From positions 310,001 through 374,000 of the forward strand of contig JAKFUV010000009.1 of NCBI GenBank assembly GCA_021732485.1: a stretch of 64,000 bases of DNA. Reading direction: 5' to 3'. The translations under genes and the position numbers were made by a program. Numbering within the stretch: the first letter of the stretch is position 1; each line of letters begins with the position of its first letter. Source of the stretch: Hyphomicrobium sp. (GTDB lineage: Bacteria; Pseudomonadota; Alphaproteobacteria; Rhizobiales; Hyphomicrobiaceae). The notes under the pieces are model-generated. The model was not told where the DNA came from, did no database searches, and saw only the letters and a list, made by a program, of their open reading frames with translations. Positions 23,864 to 33,929 of this stretch are shown here, one piece after another.

Positions 23864-24235
23864 TCAAGCTCTGGATTGCGTCGGCTGCGAGCGATGCAGA
23901 TGAGCAGCCGAGCGCGGGCGTGACGGTTCTGCGGTCTGCGTTCGAGACTGCCACAAATCATATTGCAACTGAAGTGCGTGCCAATAGCGGCCGCTCATGC
24001 CGAAGGCCTCGCCAAGCCGCAGCGCCATGTCGGGCGTAACGGCGCTCTGTTCCGCGAGCAGGCTTTGCAGCACTGTCCGAGATACACGCAGCTTCCGCGC
24101 CAATGTTTCGACGGTGAACTTGCAGTGCGGCAGAAAATCTTCGCGCAGCACCTCGCCGGGGTGCAATGGAGCTGAGTGATCATCAGCGGGTGATCGGTAT
24201 AGGATATTGATCAGGGGTGTGTTGCTTGGTTTCAT
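23864..24235 (-). CDS. HigA-like antitoxin (XRE family), no toxin partner seen
   Basis: A 123-residue helix-turn-helix protein of the HigA/VapI antitoxin family: HPGEVLREDFL at the start of the domain, then VETLARKLRVSRTVLQSLL as the helix-turn-helix, and MALRLGEAFGMSGRYWHALQ. HigA normally sits just after a HigB toxin gene. The upstream strand here (24236-24490) encodes no HigB/RelE-like protein, so it looks like an orphan. The C-terminal 30 residues are basic and variable. ATG at 24235 is chosen because homology begins shortly after it. It may regulate other genes or be a remnant. Confidence 0.8.
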   Translation of the reverse strand: MKPSNTPLINILYRSPADDHSAPLHPGEVLREDFLPHCKFTVETLARKLRVSRTVLQSLLAEQSAVTPDMALRLGEAFGMSGRYWHALQLQYDLWQSRTQTAEPSRPRSAAHLHRSQPTQSRA

Positions 24236-24490
24236 GAAAGAGATGTGGGGTGGGTGTTGCGCGATGCCAACCGCGAGTGACGTAGTTCGCACCGGATTTC
24301 ACGATGGCGGCGTCGCGGCGCAATTTGAGGGCTATGGTTGGCCTTAAGCGAGGCAATTGGCTGACAATCCGTTCATTATCGCGGATCAAAACGGCTGTGG
24401 CCGTCTCGTGAACGAATGTGGCTCTTCGTCCGGACCCGCCTCATACAGCGATTGGACGTTGCAGCGTTCAGAAAATTCGCAGAGATGATG

Positions 24491-24566
24491 TGGTGCCGCT
24501 TAGGTGACTCGAACACCTGACCCCGTCATTACGAATGACGTGCTCTACCGGCTGAGCTAAAGCGGC
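24491..24566 (-). tRNA. tRNA-Thr (anticodon CGT)
   Basis: A 76-base cloverleaf on the minus strand. The acceptor GCCGCTT pairs with AAGCGGC, followed by A and an encoded CCA. The anticodon stem CGTCA/TGACG encloses loop TTCGTAA, with anticodon CGT. It reads ACG codons. No clear terminator follows. Confidence 0.97.
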
Positions 24567-24709
24567 TAACCGTCGGCGTTCATATTATGCCGGAACGAGC
24601 GGAGGGATAACGCTTGCGCCGGACAATTGCAAGGCCTGGCCTATCGCCCAACGTCCCGAGGATAGGCCATCGCGGCAGTATCGCGATGACAACACTGACC
24701 CTCCTCTGT

Positions 24710-26542
24710 CTACTTGCTCGCCCGATATGGCCGCAGCGGGACGGGTGCGAGGGTGCCATCGTCAGCATCATCCGGACCCGGATCATCGGGCGCACGTGGC
24801 GCCACGAACAGTTTCGAATCCAGCTTGCCATTGATCGCGACCTTGGATGGCATCGGCTCGCCTGTGCCGCGCTCGGAGCCTGCGATCGCAGTCTGCGACG
24901 AGCTGGCCTGACCGCGCGTATCTGGACCCCGCGCGGCGATGACCGTGCTTTGGTCGTCGCGCGGAATAAGCCGGGCGGCCGCCGGCTGTTCGCGTGAGGC
25001 GCCATCGCCGCGCGGCTCGCGCGTCGTCGCAGTGCCCCGATTAAGATGAGGTGCGTTTTCGGTAACTGGCGAGAGCGCCTTGTCGGCCGGGTCTGCGACG
25101 GGATGCGTCCGGGTAGCGACGGATGTCACCACGTCGGCGTCCGCAACGTGCGACGGTCGGCCCTCGCCGGCAACGGCAGCTTTTGCCATTTCATCGGGCT
25201 GGCCGAGCGCGAGAAGCTCTTCCAGGCGATTGGATACGATGTCGGCACGTGCTTGATCGCGCGCTTCAACGGGAACGCGCCATTGGTAGGCATCCAGCCT
25301 GCCGTCGATCGGTGAGATCGGCTCCCACTGATCGGAGATCACGCCATCGGCAATCCAAACCGGATCGCGAGCAGCGGTCACGGCGCGCGCGAGCCATTCG
25401 CGCACTTTCCCCTTGTCGCCGTTCTCGCCGGCTTCGATGCGCGCCATGAGTGTGGCAACGCGCTGCGTGAGACGGTTGGCGAGCAGCGGCTCCAGCGCCA
25501 TGCGCGCGTCGTCAAACAGCCGGGCTTCGATAGCGGTCGTCGCCACCGCGATCGGGCTCTCGATAGAATGCGGGTTGAGGGCCGCGAGTTGCCGGATGCG
25601 ATCCAAGCGATCCCGCGCGCTGTCGCCGACGCGGGCATGAGCGTAGGCCGTTGCCAGATCAGGATGTGGCGACTTTGTGTAGGTCTTCTGCAAAACTTTC
25701 GCGGCTTTTCCAGTCTGCCCGCGCGACGCCAGGATGCGGCCGGCGACGGCAGCAGCCGGCACGAGCTCGGGCGCCAGCGTGTGGGCTTCTAGGGCGCTCG
25801 ACAGCGCGATATCGGTTTCAGCCTCTTCCAGATCCTGAGCCTTCGCGGCCAGCAAAATCGCCCGCTTTCGATCGCCCGACGCTTTGTCGTGATGGCCGCT
25901 ACGCTTGGCATGAGCCAATGATTCAAGCGCGCCATCCCAATTCTTGCTGCGGCACTGGAGGTCGAACAGGGCATCGCACGACCACCCGAGTTTCGGATTG
26001 GCCTTCATCGCTCGGCCGGCGAATTGCTGTGCGGCGTCTGGCGCACCCTCACGTTCAGCCTCGAGGAAGAGACCGCGGAGGCCAAGTTGCTCGGTGTCCG
26101 GTGAGGTCAGCATCGCTTCGTAAATGCGCCGCGCGGTGGCGCGATCACCCGACAATTGCGCGGCTTGCGCCCGCAACAGATGTGTCAACGGCTCGTGCGG
26201 AAGTGACTTGCGCGCTTGCAATGCATAGCGGGTCGCCAAGGCCTTGTCGCCGGCGCCGACCGCAATCATGCCGCTCGATAGCGCATCTAGACCGCGCCTT
26301 TTGCGCCGCGTGACGATGCGTTCCCCGACGGCGGCCGGACTATTCCAAATGGTGCGACAGATCGACCAGAGAAACACCGCGATGGCAATGGCCAATGCCA
26401 AAATAACGGCCGCACGGAACACTGATGTTTCGATGTCGTAGCCTTGCCACGCGATCTGCAGCGTGCCTGGCCGGTCGGCAAGCCAAGCCAAACCGCTGGC
26501 GGCTAAGGCGACACCCAGAAGATAAATAACCAGACGCACCAT
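24710..26542 (-). CDS. hemY: HemY-type TPR membrane protein
   Basis: A 610-residue inner-membrane protein of the HemY (PF07219) family found with haem genes in proteobacteria. Two N-terminal membrane segments (about 3-20 and 44-63) precede a long helical region of tetratricopeptide-like repeats (about 85-420). An Ala/Pro-rich, charged tail of about 180 residues follows. This is not the protoporphyrinogen oxidase also called HemY. It ends the leftward transcript hemC-hemD-mitofilin-like-hemY, starting 66 bases after the preceding stop. The exact role is not established; an accessory part in haem synthesis or its membrane organisation is likely. Confidence 0.88.
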   Translation of the reverse strand: MVRLVIYLLGVALAASGLAWLADRPGTLQIAWQGYDIETSVFRAAVILALAIAIAVFLWSICRTIWNSPAAVGERIVTRRKRRGLDALSSGMIAVGAGDKALATRYALQARKSLPHEPLTHLLRAQAAQLSGDRATARRIYEAMLTSPDTEQLGLRGLFLEAEREGAPDAAQQFAGRAMKANPKLGWSCDALFDLQCRSKNWDGALESLAHAKRSGHHDKASGDRKRAILLAAKAQDLEEAETDIALSSALEAHTLAPELVPAAAVAGRILASRGQTGKAAKVLQKTYTKSPHPDLATAYAHARVGDSARDRLDRIRQLAALNPHSIESPIAVATTAIEARLFDDARMALEPLLANRLTQRVATLMARIEAGENGDKGKVREWLARAVTAARDPVWIADGVISDQWEPISPIDGRLDAYQWRVPVEARDQARADIVSNRLEELLALGQPDEMAKAAVAGEGRPSHVADADVVTSVATRTHPVADPADKALSPVTENAPHLNRGTATTREPRGDGASREQPAAARLIPRDDQSTVIAARGPDTRGQASSSQTAIAGSERGTGEPMPSKVAINGKLDSKLFVAPRAPDDPGPDDADDGTLAPVPLRPYRASK

Positions 26543-26608
26543 GACGCGAACCCTTGGATGACAACACGCGGTTAAGCCGAAACAACGTCGAATGATTGAG
26601 CGAAGTAA

Positions 26609-28381
26609 CTACGGAGCAGGCCCTGCTGCTGCGTCCGGCTTCAAGGAGGTTTTTAGCTGACTATCGAGCTTTTCGACGGCGTCGTCGACGCTGACGCGAG
26701 CGGCGACTTTATCGAGGAAGGGCCTGACGGCATCTAAAGCTTTGGGCCCGAGGTCGCGGGACTCACTTAAGACATCTCCAAGTCGACCGTCCTTCAAGGC
26801 GATTTCCATGCGGCCGACAACCGCCTCTGCTGTTTTATCGTCGGCGGCGTGATCGACCTTGCGAACGCGGACAACGGACTTCGCGCCGGCCAGCAAACGA
26901 TCCATGACGCCACCCTCAGCCGGCTCGATTTCAGCATCGATAGCGGCATAGGCTACCGTGCGGAATTCTTTTGTAAGAACGTCCGCCGACGGCACGCCGA
27001 CGTCTTTGAATTTATCGAGTGCACTGAGGTCGACGCTCGCGTCAGCGGCTTTTTGCAGGCTGGCGAGTTCAACTGAATAGCTGCCGCCTGTACTCAACGC
27101 GCGCTTGAGATTCTGCAGTTCCAAAGCCAGCACAATGCGCTCCGCGTTGCTGCGCCGCTGGTCCTCGGCTTTCATAACGGACTGAATGCTTTGATCGATT
27201 GCGGTCAATCGCGAAGCAACGGGCCCGATGACGGCGGCGATGTCCGCAGGTTTGGCGAAAGTGGATTTGGCGGCATTCAATTCGGACTTGAGGGCAGCTG
27301 CGCTCTCCTGGGCGAGCTGCGCGGCAGCAGCAGTTCGATCTGTTTCCGCTTTCATCGCTAGCAAGCGCTCTTCAAGACGCGCCGCGTCACCCTTGACTGT
27401 CGCGACATCGCGATCGATGCGCTGCGTACCCGATTTAGCTGCTTCGCTGGCCTCGGTTGCGGCGATAATGCGTCCCTCAACGTCTTCCGCCACACTCTTG
27501 CGCAAAGCGGTGAGTTGTGTCGAAAGGCTGGTTTCGAGGTCGGCAACTTTGCCGGTCAAGGCGGCGAGCTGTGCGAGCCTATTGCCGTTGGGGTCGTTGG
27601 CGCCAGCCTCGACCAATGCCTTGAATTTTTCCTCGACAGCACTTAGCCGGGTCAGCTGTTCAGGTGCGCCGGCGTCGCTGGCCGCTGCGGCGAGGGCGGC
27701 TTTTGTGTCGGCAACCAGCCGCGCCTGGCTTTCGGTCAGCTGTGGAATTTGGCCGACGGATTTTTCGATTGCAGCAAGCCGCGCGGTTTGGTCGGCATTC
27801 AGCGCGGCATCGGTGCTCAGACCTTTTTGCTCAATTAATGCGACGCGTGCTGCCAACGCCGACGTCGTGTCGGCGATGCGCGACGTCGTGCCATGAATTC
27901 CAAGTTGCGGCAGGGCCCATTCCGCACCAGCGAGCGCCAGCACGCCGCCTATCAGTCCGGCTGCGGCATGGGAGAAAAACCCGCCACGCTTTTTCATGAC
28001 AACTTTTTCGGACGGCGCAGGGGGTGCGGGTGTGTCTGCCGCCGGCGAGGCGCCGAACGCCGATCCCGACGCGGTGGCTGGAGCGGCGGCTGACGGGGTG
28101 CCCGTCTTCGGCGGTGAGGCGCTATTGGCAGGCTCGCCTTTTGGTTCGGTGCCGGTCGCCGTCGCGTATGTCGAAGCTGGTGCGGGGCCGGGATTGGTCC
28201 CCACCGTAGCTGTCGCAGACGAACTCGACGCTGCGGCGGCCCCGCGATCGCTCAGCGGCTTTACCTTGATCTCGGTGGCTTTCAAATCAATCGTGGCGAA
28301 TGGCCGCTTTGGTGCCGCGCCCGCACTCGGTGGTTCACCAGCGGATGGATTTTTGGGCTGATCGCCGGTCTTATCTGCCAT
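26609..28381 (-). CDS. Mitofilin-like membrane protein
   Basis: A 590-residue protein of the bacterial mitofilin/COG4223 family. The N-terminal 110 residues are Pro/Ala/Ser-rich and cytoplasmic. One membrane segment near 137-155 (AAGLIGGVLALAGAEWAL) is followed by a long coiled-coil-rich periplasmic region and a C-terminal mitofilin-like domain (about 430-580). It lies between hemD and hemY, a position conserved in alphaproteobacteria and linked to intracytoplasmic membrane shape. ATG at 28381 has AGAGG 11 bases upstream; an upstream in-frame start at 28420 is less likely. Confidence 0.85.
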   Translation of the reverse strand: MADKTGDQPKNPSAGEPPSAGAAPKRPFATIDLKATEIKVKPLSDRGAAAASSSSATATVGTNPGPAPASTYATATGTEPKGEPANSASPPKTGTPSAAAPATASGSAFGASPAADTPAPPAPSEKVVMKKRGGFFSHAAAGLIGGVLALAGAEWALPQLGIHGTTSRIADTTSALAARVALIEQKGLSTDAALNADQTARLAAIEKSVGQIPQLTESQARLVADTKAALAAAASDAGAPEQLTRLSAVEEKFKALVEAGANDPNGNRLAQLAALTGKVADLETSLSTQLTALRKSVAEDVEGRIIAATEASEAAKSGTQRIDRDVATVKGDAARLEERLLAMKAETDRTAAAAQLAQESAAALKSELNAAKSTFAKPADIAAVIGPVASRLTAIDQSIQSVMKAEDQRRSNAERIVLALELQNLKRALSTGGSYSVELASLQKAADASVDLSALDKFKDVGVPSADVLTKEFRTVAYAAIDAEIEPAEGGVMDRLLAGAKSVVRVRKVDHAADDKTAEAVVGRMEIALKDGRLGDVLSESRDLGPKALDAVRPFLDKVAARVSVDDAVEKLDSQLKTSLKPDAAAGPAP

Positions 28382-28624
28382 GGGAGCAAACGCCTCTGTA
28401 CTTGTGCGAGTGAAACCCACGAATGGGCGCTGATGTGGATCGGTAATCGCTCCGGCGAGCCTGGCGCGTCCACGTCGCAGATGAGATCTTCAGCCCAAGG
28501 TGCTGCGCCCAACTGCTGGGTTCGACGGCACTGCCGGGTGCACTCATGCGATTACGTGTCCGCAGCAGACGTGGAGCAAACTTGGAGCCGAAAACTGCTG
28601 TCGTCAGTTGTCTTACTCTGTCTG

Positions 28625-29380
28625 TCACTGTGCCGCTAGGCGACCAATGAGAGCAAGTATTTCTTCGCGCGCCGGCCGGCTGGCCACGTGAATTTTTAAC
28701 TCCGAACTGGCGTCATGGGGCCGTGATTTGGCCCATGCGTCGGCAAGCGCTGCCGCAACGGCATCAGACACGCAGACATGCAAGAGGTTGGACGTCGCGG
28801 ACGGCTCAGGCAGCTCGCTTGCAACGTTGATCCATGTCTGCGCCGTCCGCGGCGACATCAAGACGACAGCGTCGATTTCCTTGCCGGCGAGCTGCTCTAC
28901 CACGGGCTTGGGCAATGCTGTGGCGGCAATCGAACGATAGGCCGGAACCGTCACGACGATGACGTGATCGTGGGCGAGCGCCGCCTGCAGATCGAAGGCG
29001 AGGTGGTCGCCCGCGAGGTGGACGAGTTGGCGCGTGTGCGCAATTGGGTCGGCAAGGATCAGCGGCACCAAGTCTGCGGCCGTCCCGGCACCCGCGATGA
29101 CGCGTTGGAAGCCGAGTTCACGGGCGCGCAAAGCCGTCGCTTCGCCAACCGTGAACACTGGCAGCGGAAGCGCCGACGCCAAAACGCCGGCGTCGACCAG
29201 TGCCGTTAAACCGTGGCGGCTGGTAGCGACGAGGGCGCCTGCCCCGGCAAACGCGGATTCGACGATGTTCACGTATTCAATCTGCAGGAGCGGCGCTAGA
29301 ATACCAACGTGGCCAAGCACTTCGAGCCGAATTTTCAGATCTTGCGCGTCGGATTCGGGCCGAGTCAGCAGAATACGCAT
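28625..29380 (-). CDS. hemD: Uroporphyrinogen-III synthase
   Basis: A 251-residue enzyme that cyclises hydroxymethylbilane with inversion of ring D. It starts MRILLTRPESDAQDL, the usual N-terminal strand of the family. It has two Rossmann-like lobes, with FTVGEATA and the second-lobe LMSPRTAQTW, and ends in the typical IGRLAAQ-like helix. The ATG overlaps the hemC stop by one base (TAATG), so the two enzymes are coupled. A longer upstream frame inside hemC is rejected. A gap of 243 bases without a gene separates it from the next gene in the operon. Confidence 0.92.
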   Translation of the reverse strand: MRILLTRPESDAQDLKIRLEVLGHVGILAPLLQIEYVNIVESAFAGAGALVATSRHGLTALVDAGVLASALPLPVFTVGEATALRARELGFQRVIAGAGTAADLVPLILADPIAHTRQLVHLAGDHLAFDLQAALAHDHVIVVTVPAYRSIAATALPKPVVEQLAGKEIDAVVLMSPRTAQTWINVASELPEPSATSNLLHVCVSDAVAAALADAWAKSRPHDASSELKIHVASRPAREEILALIGRLAAQ

Positions 29381-30312
29381 TAAGCGTGCGATCTTGCGAG
29401 AATGCTCGCATCCGCTTTTGACAACACATCGTCGGCCGCTTCCAGGCCTACGTCGTGGGCGTGCTCGGGGGCGCCGTGGCGCGCGACATCGTACCCTTTC
29501 GCGCCATCGGGCGACAACACTTGGCCGCGAAACATCAAAAGGCCGTCGCTGAGATGCGCATAGCCCGCGATGGGGGTTCGGCACGAGCCTTCGAGCCGGG
29601 TGAGAAACGCGCGTTCAGCCGTCACCGCAAGCGCCGCAGACGCATCGTTCAAGGGCGCGATCATAGCGGCGCTGGCGGTATCGCCGGAACGAATTTCAAG
29701 TGCGATTGCACCTTGAGCCACGGCCGGCAGCATTTGCTCGATCGGCACTGGCGCCGTGATGCGGTCTTCCATGCCGAGCCGTTTTAAGCCGGCGACAGCG
29801 AGGAAGGTGGCTTCGGCAACGCCGTCTTGCAGCTTTCTCAGGCGGGTCTGCACGTTCCCGCGAAAGCCGACGACGGTGAGATCCGGCCGCGTAAACAGGA
29901 GTTGCGCTTGGCGGCGCAACGATGACGTGCCGACCACGGCGCCGGAGGGCAGTTCAGCCAAACTCTGGTGGCGCAGCGATATGAACGCATCGCGGACATC
30001 TTCACGCGGCAACACCGCGCCGATCATTAAGCCATCGGGAAGTGCGGTTTGCATGTCTTTCATTGAATGCACCGCCACATCGATATCGTTCGACAGCAGC
30101 GCTTCTTCGATCTCTTTGGTAAATAGCCCTTTGCCGCCGATCTCGGCCAGTGGCCGGTCGAGCACCTGATCGCCGGTGGTTTTGATTATTGTTATCGAGA
30201 TGTCGGCCTCGTCGAGACCGTGCGCGGTGGCGAGGCGGGCGCGAACTTCGTGAGCCTGGGCAAGTGCCAGGGGCGATCCCCGGGTGCCAATGCGAATTTT
30301 AGCGGCTTGCAA
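29380..30312 (-). CDS. hemC: Hydroxymethylbilane synthase (porphobilinogen deaminase)
   Basis: A 310-residue enzyme joining four porphobilinogen units. The family motifs are RIGTRGSPLALAQA at the N-terminus, VHSMKDMQT, the GTSSLRRQAQL cofactor-binding segment and GSCRTPIAGYA, where the Cys carries the dipyrromethane cofactor. It is the first gene of the haem operon, divergent from tsaD, with 93 bases between that must hold both promoters. Confidence 0.97.
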   Translation of the reverse strand: MQAAKIRIGTRGSPLALAQAHEVRARLATAHGLDEADISITIIKTTGDQVLDRPLAEIGGKGLFTKEIEEALLSNDIDVAVHSMKDMQTALPDGLMIGAVLPREDVRDAFISLRHQSLAELPSGAVVGTSSLRRQAQLLFTRPDLTVVGFRGNVQTRLRKLQDGVAEATFLAVAGLKRLGMEDRITAPVPIEQMLPAVAQGAIALEIRSGDTASAAMIAPLNDASAALAVTAERAFLTRLEGSCRTPIAGYAHLSDGLLMFRGQVLSPDGAKGYDVARHGAPEHAHDVGLEAADDVLSKADASILARSHA

Positions 30313-30405
30313 CGGACTTTCTCCAAGTGCTAGGCGGGCGGTGCGGGCGCATTAATGCAATAATGACGCGCCAATGCCAACCGGACGGGCGAAGATCCTG
30401 AATCG

Positions 30406-31509
30406 ATGACCATAAGCTCACCGACAGCACCGCGCCGCACGCTTGTTCTCGGAATTGAATCTAGTTGCGATGAGACCGCTGCCGCCGTGGTGGCACGCGA
30501 TGCCGATGGCCGCGGATACATCCTATCAAATGTGGTGCGATCGCAGTTCAAGCAGCACGAGCTTTATGGTGGCGTCGTGCCGGAGATTGCCGCCCGCGCC
30601 CATACGACCTGCCTCGATCACATCATTGCTGCGGCGCTGGCGCAAGCGCATGTAAAACTCGCCGACGTCGATGCGATTGCGGCGACCAGTGGACCGGGGC
30701 TTATCGGCGGGCTCATCATCGGCGCCATTACAGGCAAGGCCCTCGCACTGGCAACCGGCAAACCTTTTTTAGCGATCAACCACCTTGAAGCGCACGCGCT
30801 GACTTGCGGACTGACCGATGGGCTGCCGCCACCCTATGTGATGCTGCTGGTGTCGGGTGGGCATACCCAAATTCTGTTCGTCGAGGACGTCGGTGGCTAT
30901 CGCCGCCTCGCCACGACCATCGATGATGCGCTGGGTGAGGCCTTCGACAAAACCGCGAAGCTCCTCGGCTTGCCGATGCCGGGCGGTCCGTCCGTCGAGG
31001 CAGCGGCGATTGACGGCGACCCGCGCCGTTTCAAGCTGCCACGGCCGATGCTTGGCCGAGCCGATCCAAATTTTTCGTTCGCAGGTCTGAAAACCGCAGT
31101 GCGTCACGCGGCCGAAGCAATCGCCCCAATCTCGGACGACGACGTGGCCGACATCTGCGCGTCGTTCCAAGCGGCCGTTTGCGACACTGTGGTCGATCGC
31201 GTGGCGCAGGTGATGCGAGCTGTCGTGCACCGATTTCCGGACGATCGCCATCGCCCCTTTGTTGTCGCGGGCGGCGTCGCTGCGAACCAAGTTTTACGCG
31301 CAGCGCTGGTTGGGGTCGCTGAGACGTTCGGCTATTCGTTCCATGCTCCACCGCTGTCGTTGTGTAGCGATAATGGCGCAATGATCGCCTGGGCTGGCGC
31401 CGAACGTCACGCGCGCGGGCAAAGCGATGGATTACAGGCGCCCGTCCGCCCACGCTGGCCGCTCGATGCAGATGCCGCTCCTGCCAAAGGCGCCGGCGTA
31501 AAAGCGTAA
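30406..31509 (+). CDS. tsaD: tRNA N6-adenosine threonylcarbamoyltransferase
   Basis: A 367-residue protein of the Kae1/TsaD family, which with TsaB/TsaE makes t6A37 in tRNAs reading ANN codons. The ASKHA-fold motifs are [15 protein letters not shown], the metal-binding [17 protein letters not shown] and [14 protein letters not shown] near the end. The length is slightly above the usual 340-350, owing to short tails. It heads a rightward set followed by gpsA, an EVE-domain gene and a methyltransferase. Confidence 0.96.
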   Translation: MTISSPTAPRRTLVLGIESSCDETAAAVVARDADGRGYILSNVVRSQFKQHELYGGVVPEIAARAHTTCLDHIIAAALAQAHVKLADVDAIAATSGPGLIGGLIIGAITGKALALATGKPFLAINHLEAHALTCGLTDGLPPPYVMLLVSGGHTQILFVEDVGGYRRLATTIDDALGEAFDKTAKLLGLPMPGGPSVEAAAIDGDPRRFKLPRPMLGRADPNFSFAGLKTAVRHAAEAIAPISDDDVADICASFQAAVCDTVVDRVAQVMRAVVHRFPDDRHRPFVVAGGVAANQVLRAALVGVAETFGYSFHAPPLSLCSDNGAMIAWAGAERHARGQSDGLQAPVRPRWPLDADAAPAKGAGVKA

Positions 31510-31573
31510 GATCATGGCTTCCAGGCTGTCGAGACGATAATGTTCCGAAACGACTGTGGGATGGGGTTTGAAC

Positions 31574-32569
31574 GTGACGTTTGAAACAGTCAGCGTCATC
31601 GGCGGGGGGGCGTGGGGCACGGCTCTGGCGCAAACGCTCGCGCTAGGCGGCCATCGCGTCACCTTGTGGGCCCGCGAGCCGGACGTGGTCCACGACATAG
31701 CGAACCGGCAGGTCAATCGGGCTTTTCTGCCGGGCATTGCGCTTGATCGATCTATCTATGCGACAGGCGATCTTAAGCAGGCCGCATCAGGGAGCGTCTG
31801 TCTGATCGTTGTGCCAGCCCAGCATGTCCGCCAAGTCATGACCGAGATGCGCGCGGCGTTGTTGCCTGACACGCCCATCGTCATGTGTGCGAAAGGCATT
31901 GAGCAAAAGACCGGCAAAACGATGGGCGATGTCATCGGCGAGATCAGTCCGGACGCAGCATTCGCCGTCCTCTCAGGTCCGAGTTTTGCGGCCGACGTGG
32001 CGCGCGGGCTTCCTGCCGCTCTGACGCTCGCGTGCCGCAATGAACACCTAGGGCGCAATTTGGCATCAGCATTGTCATCGCGGCAGATGCGGCTTTACTG
32101 GTCGAGTGATGTCATGGGAGCCGAACTTGGCGGCGCCGTCAAAAACGTCTTGGCGATCGCAGCGGGTATTGTCGAGGGACGTGGTCTTGGCGCCAGCGCG
32201 CACGCGGCCATTGTAACGCGCGGCTTTGCTGAATTGCGCCGTTTCGGCGACGCCATGGGCGCGAAGCCGGAAACACTGCTCGGGTTGTCAGGTCTTGGCG
32301 ACCTCGTCTTGACGTGCGGCAGTCCGCAGTCGCGGAACATGTCGCTTGGGCGTGGCCTTGGTGAAGGCAAAAAGCTGGCCGATATTTTAGGAAGCCGAAC
32401 GGCGGTCACCGAGGGCGTTTACACGGCCGCAGCCGTGGTCGCTTTGGCTCGCGAACGGCGGATCGACATGCCGATCGCGGAAGCTGTTTTGAGCGTTATC
32501 GAAGGCCGCGTCTCGGTGGACGACGCGATTGCCGGCCTGATGCAGCGGCCGCTCAAAGCCGAAGATTGA
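31574..32569 (+). CDS. gpsA: NAD(P)-dependent glycerol-3-phosphate dehydrogenase
   Basis: A 331-residue enzyme making sn-glycerol 3-phosphate for phospholipids. The Rossmann motif is GGGAWGTALAQTLA; VLSGPSFAADVARG and the catalytic Lys in GAVKNVLAIAAGI follow, and the C-terminal helical domain has LSGLGDLVLTC. GTG at 31574 has GGGG upstream and places the first strand correctly; a GTG at 31556 is also in frame. It follows tsaD by 64 bases and is probably co-transcribed. Confidence 0.95.
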   Translation: MTFETVSVIGGGAWGTALAQTLALGGHRVTLWAREPDVVHDIANRQVNRAFLPGIALDRSIYATGDLKQAASGSVCLIVVPAQHVRQVMTEMRAALLPDTPIVMCAKGIEQKTGKTMGDVIGEISPDAAFAVLSGPSFAADVARGLPAALTLACRNEHLGRNLASALSSRQMRLYWSSDVMGAELGGAVKNVLAIAAGIVEGRGLGASAHAAIVTRGFAELRRFGDAMGAKPETLLGLSGLGDLVLTCGSPQSRNMSLGRGLGEGKKLADILGSRTAVTEGVYTAAAVVALARERRIDMPIAEAVLSVIEGRVSVDDAIAGLMQRPLKAED

Positions 32570-32611
32570 ATCCCGGTCTTAATGCGATTGCCGAAACGAG
32601 GTTGATCACGC

Positions 32612-33052
32612 ATGCCTGCCTATTGGCTTTTCAAGAGCGAACCGGACGCTTTTTCGTGGGATATGCTGGTCGCAAAAGGCGCAACCGGCGAAGAGTGGAA
32701 TGGCGTCCGCAATTATCTGGCCCGTAACAATATGCGGGCGATGAAAATTGGCGATCGGGGATTTTTCTATCACTCGAACGACGGCAAGGAGATCGTCGGC
32801 ATTTGCGAAGTGATCGCGCTCGCCCATCCCGATTCGCAGGACGATAGCGGTACCTGGGAATGTGTCGATGTCAAAGCCGTCGTGCCGATGCCGCGGCCCG
32901 TTACGCTGATCGATGTCAAAAGCAACCCTAAGCTCGCCAGCATGGCGCTGGTGACATCGATGCGGCTGTCGGTACAGCCGGTCAAGCCGGACGAATGGAA
33001 GGAAGTCTGCCGCATGGGCGGGCTCGATTTCAAACGCTTGCCGCCGCGATGA
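32612..33052 (+). CDS. EVE-domain protein
   Basis: A 146-residue protein of the EVE (PF01878, THYN1-like) family, related in fold to YTH and PUA domains that read modified bases. It begins YWLFKSEPDAFSW, followed by WNGVRNYLARNNM, GDRGFFYHSN and GICEV, all family hallmarks. It stands between gpsA and a methyltransferase gene whose ATG overlaps its stop. EVE proteins in such housekeeping positions are thought to bind modified nucleic acids, but the ligand here is not known. Confidence 0.92.
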   Translation: MPAYWLFKSEPDAFSWDMLVAKGATGEEWNGVRNYLARNNMRAMKIGDRGFFYHSNDGKEIVGICEVIALAHPDSQDDSGTWECVDVKAVVPMPRPVTLIDVKSNPKLASMALVTSMRLSVQPVKPDEWKEVCRMGGLDFKRLPPR

Positions 33053-33720
33053 GTGCCGCTCAACTTGATATCGATGATGCGGCAGCCGTCGCGCAATTCA
33101 TTGCAAAAAATACCAAGCTCCTGCATCCGCCGATCGTGCCGGAAATTATTCTTCACCTCGCTGAAGAGTCCGTGCCGCTCTGGCAGAAGACAGAAGACGA
33201 TCTTGGCGAAATGAATATCGCGCCACCTTACTGGGCGTTTGCCTGGGCCGGCGGGCAAGCCCTCGCCCGCTATCTGTTCGATCACCCAGAGATCTGTCGC
33301 GAGCGCGGCGTCATCGATCTCGGCTCCGGGTCGGGCCTCACGGCCATCGCCGCGTGCATGACTGGGGCGGCCAGTGTGGTCGCATGCGATATCGATCCCA
33401 TTGCATTGGCCGCTTGCCGGCTCAATGCCGCAGCCAACGGCGTCACCTTCGCAACGACCAGCGTTGATCTATTGGCACTTCCGCCCGGCCGAGCCGACGT
33501 GCATCTGATTGGCGACTTGTATTACGAGCGCCAGCTTGCCGATCGGGTGTCAGACTATATCGCGCGCGCCAAAGCGGCTGGCGCCGTCGTTCTCATCGGC
33601 GACCCGCAGCGCAGTTATTTTCCGCGTGATCGCTATCGGCTTCTGCACGAGTATGCGGTGCCGGTAACGCGTGACCTGGAAGATGCCGAGATCAAACGCA
33701 GTGCCGTCTGGCAAGCTTAA
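33049..33720 (+). CDS. ETF-beta lysine methyltransferase-like protein
   Basis: A 223-residue class I SAM-dependent methyltransferase. The conserved lead is LGEMNIAPPYWAFAWAGG, SAM motif I is VIDLGSGSGLTAIAA with the ACDIDPIAL acidic loop, and IGDLYYE replaces the usual motif IV. This plan matches the electron-transfer-flavoprotein beta-subunit lysine methyltransferase group. The ATG at 33049 overlaps the EVE stop (ATGA), indicating coupling; the open frame further upstream overlaps the EVE gene and is rejected. The protein target is inferred from family only. Confidence 0.85.
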   Translation: MSAAQLDIDDAAAVAQFIAKNTKLLHPPIVPEIILHLAEESVPLWQKTEDDLGEMNIAPPYWAFAWAGGQALARYLFDHPEICRERGVIDLGSGSGLTAIAACMTGAASVVACDIDPIALAACRLNAAANGVTFATTSVDLLALPPGRADVHLIGDLYYERQLADRVSDYIARAKAAGAVVLIGDPQRSYFPRDRYRLLHEYAVPVTRDLEDAEIKRSAVWQA

Positions 33721-33929
33721 TGCCGGCGGTATTTCAAAGTTTCTGCCAAATCATTGATCTAGCATCGGGTTTTCGAGCCGCCTCGGGGGCCGTGGGGCAG
33801 CATCCCGACATCTCGATAAGCGCAGTTTCGCCGCGTTAGACCTTCGAGCAAGTTGTGACGCGGCGTGCCAACTCGCATAATGAGCCCATGAAGGCTGCCG
33901 TTGAGATAGCCGACCGGAGGACCAGCGAA

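Noticed and set aside
24183..24389. HigB toxin upstream of the HigA-like antitoxin
   Set aside because: The open frame here shows none of the HigB/RelE residues and overlaps the antitoxin start; the composition looks non-coding.
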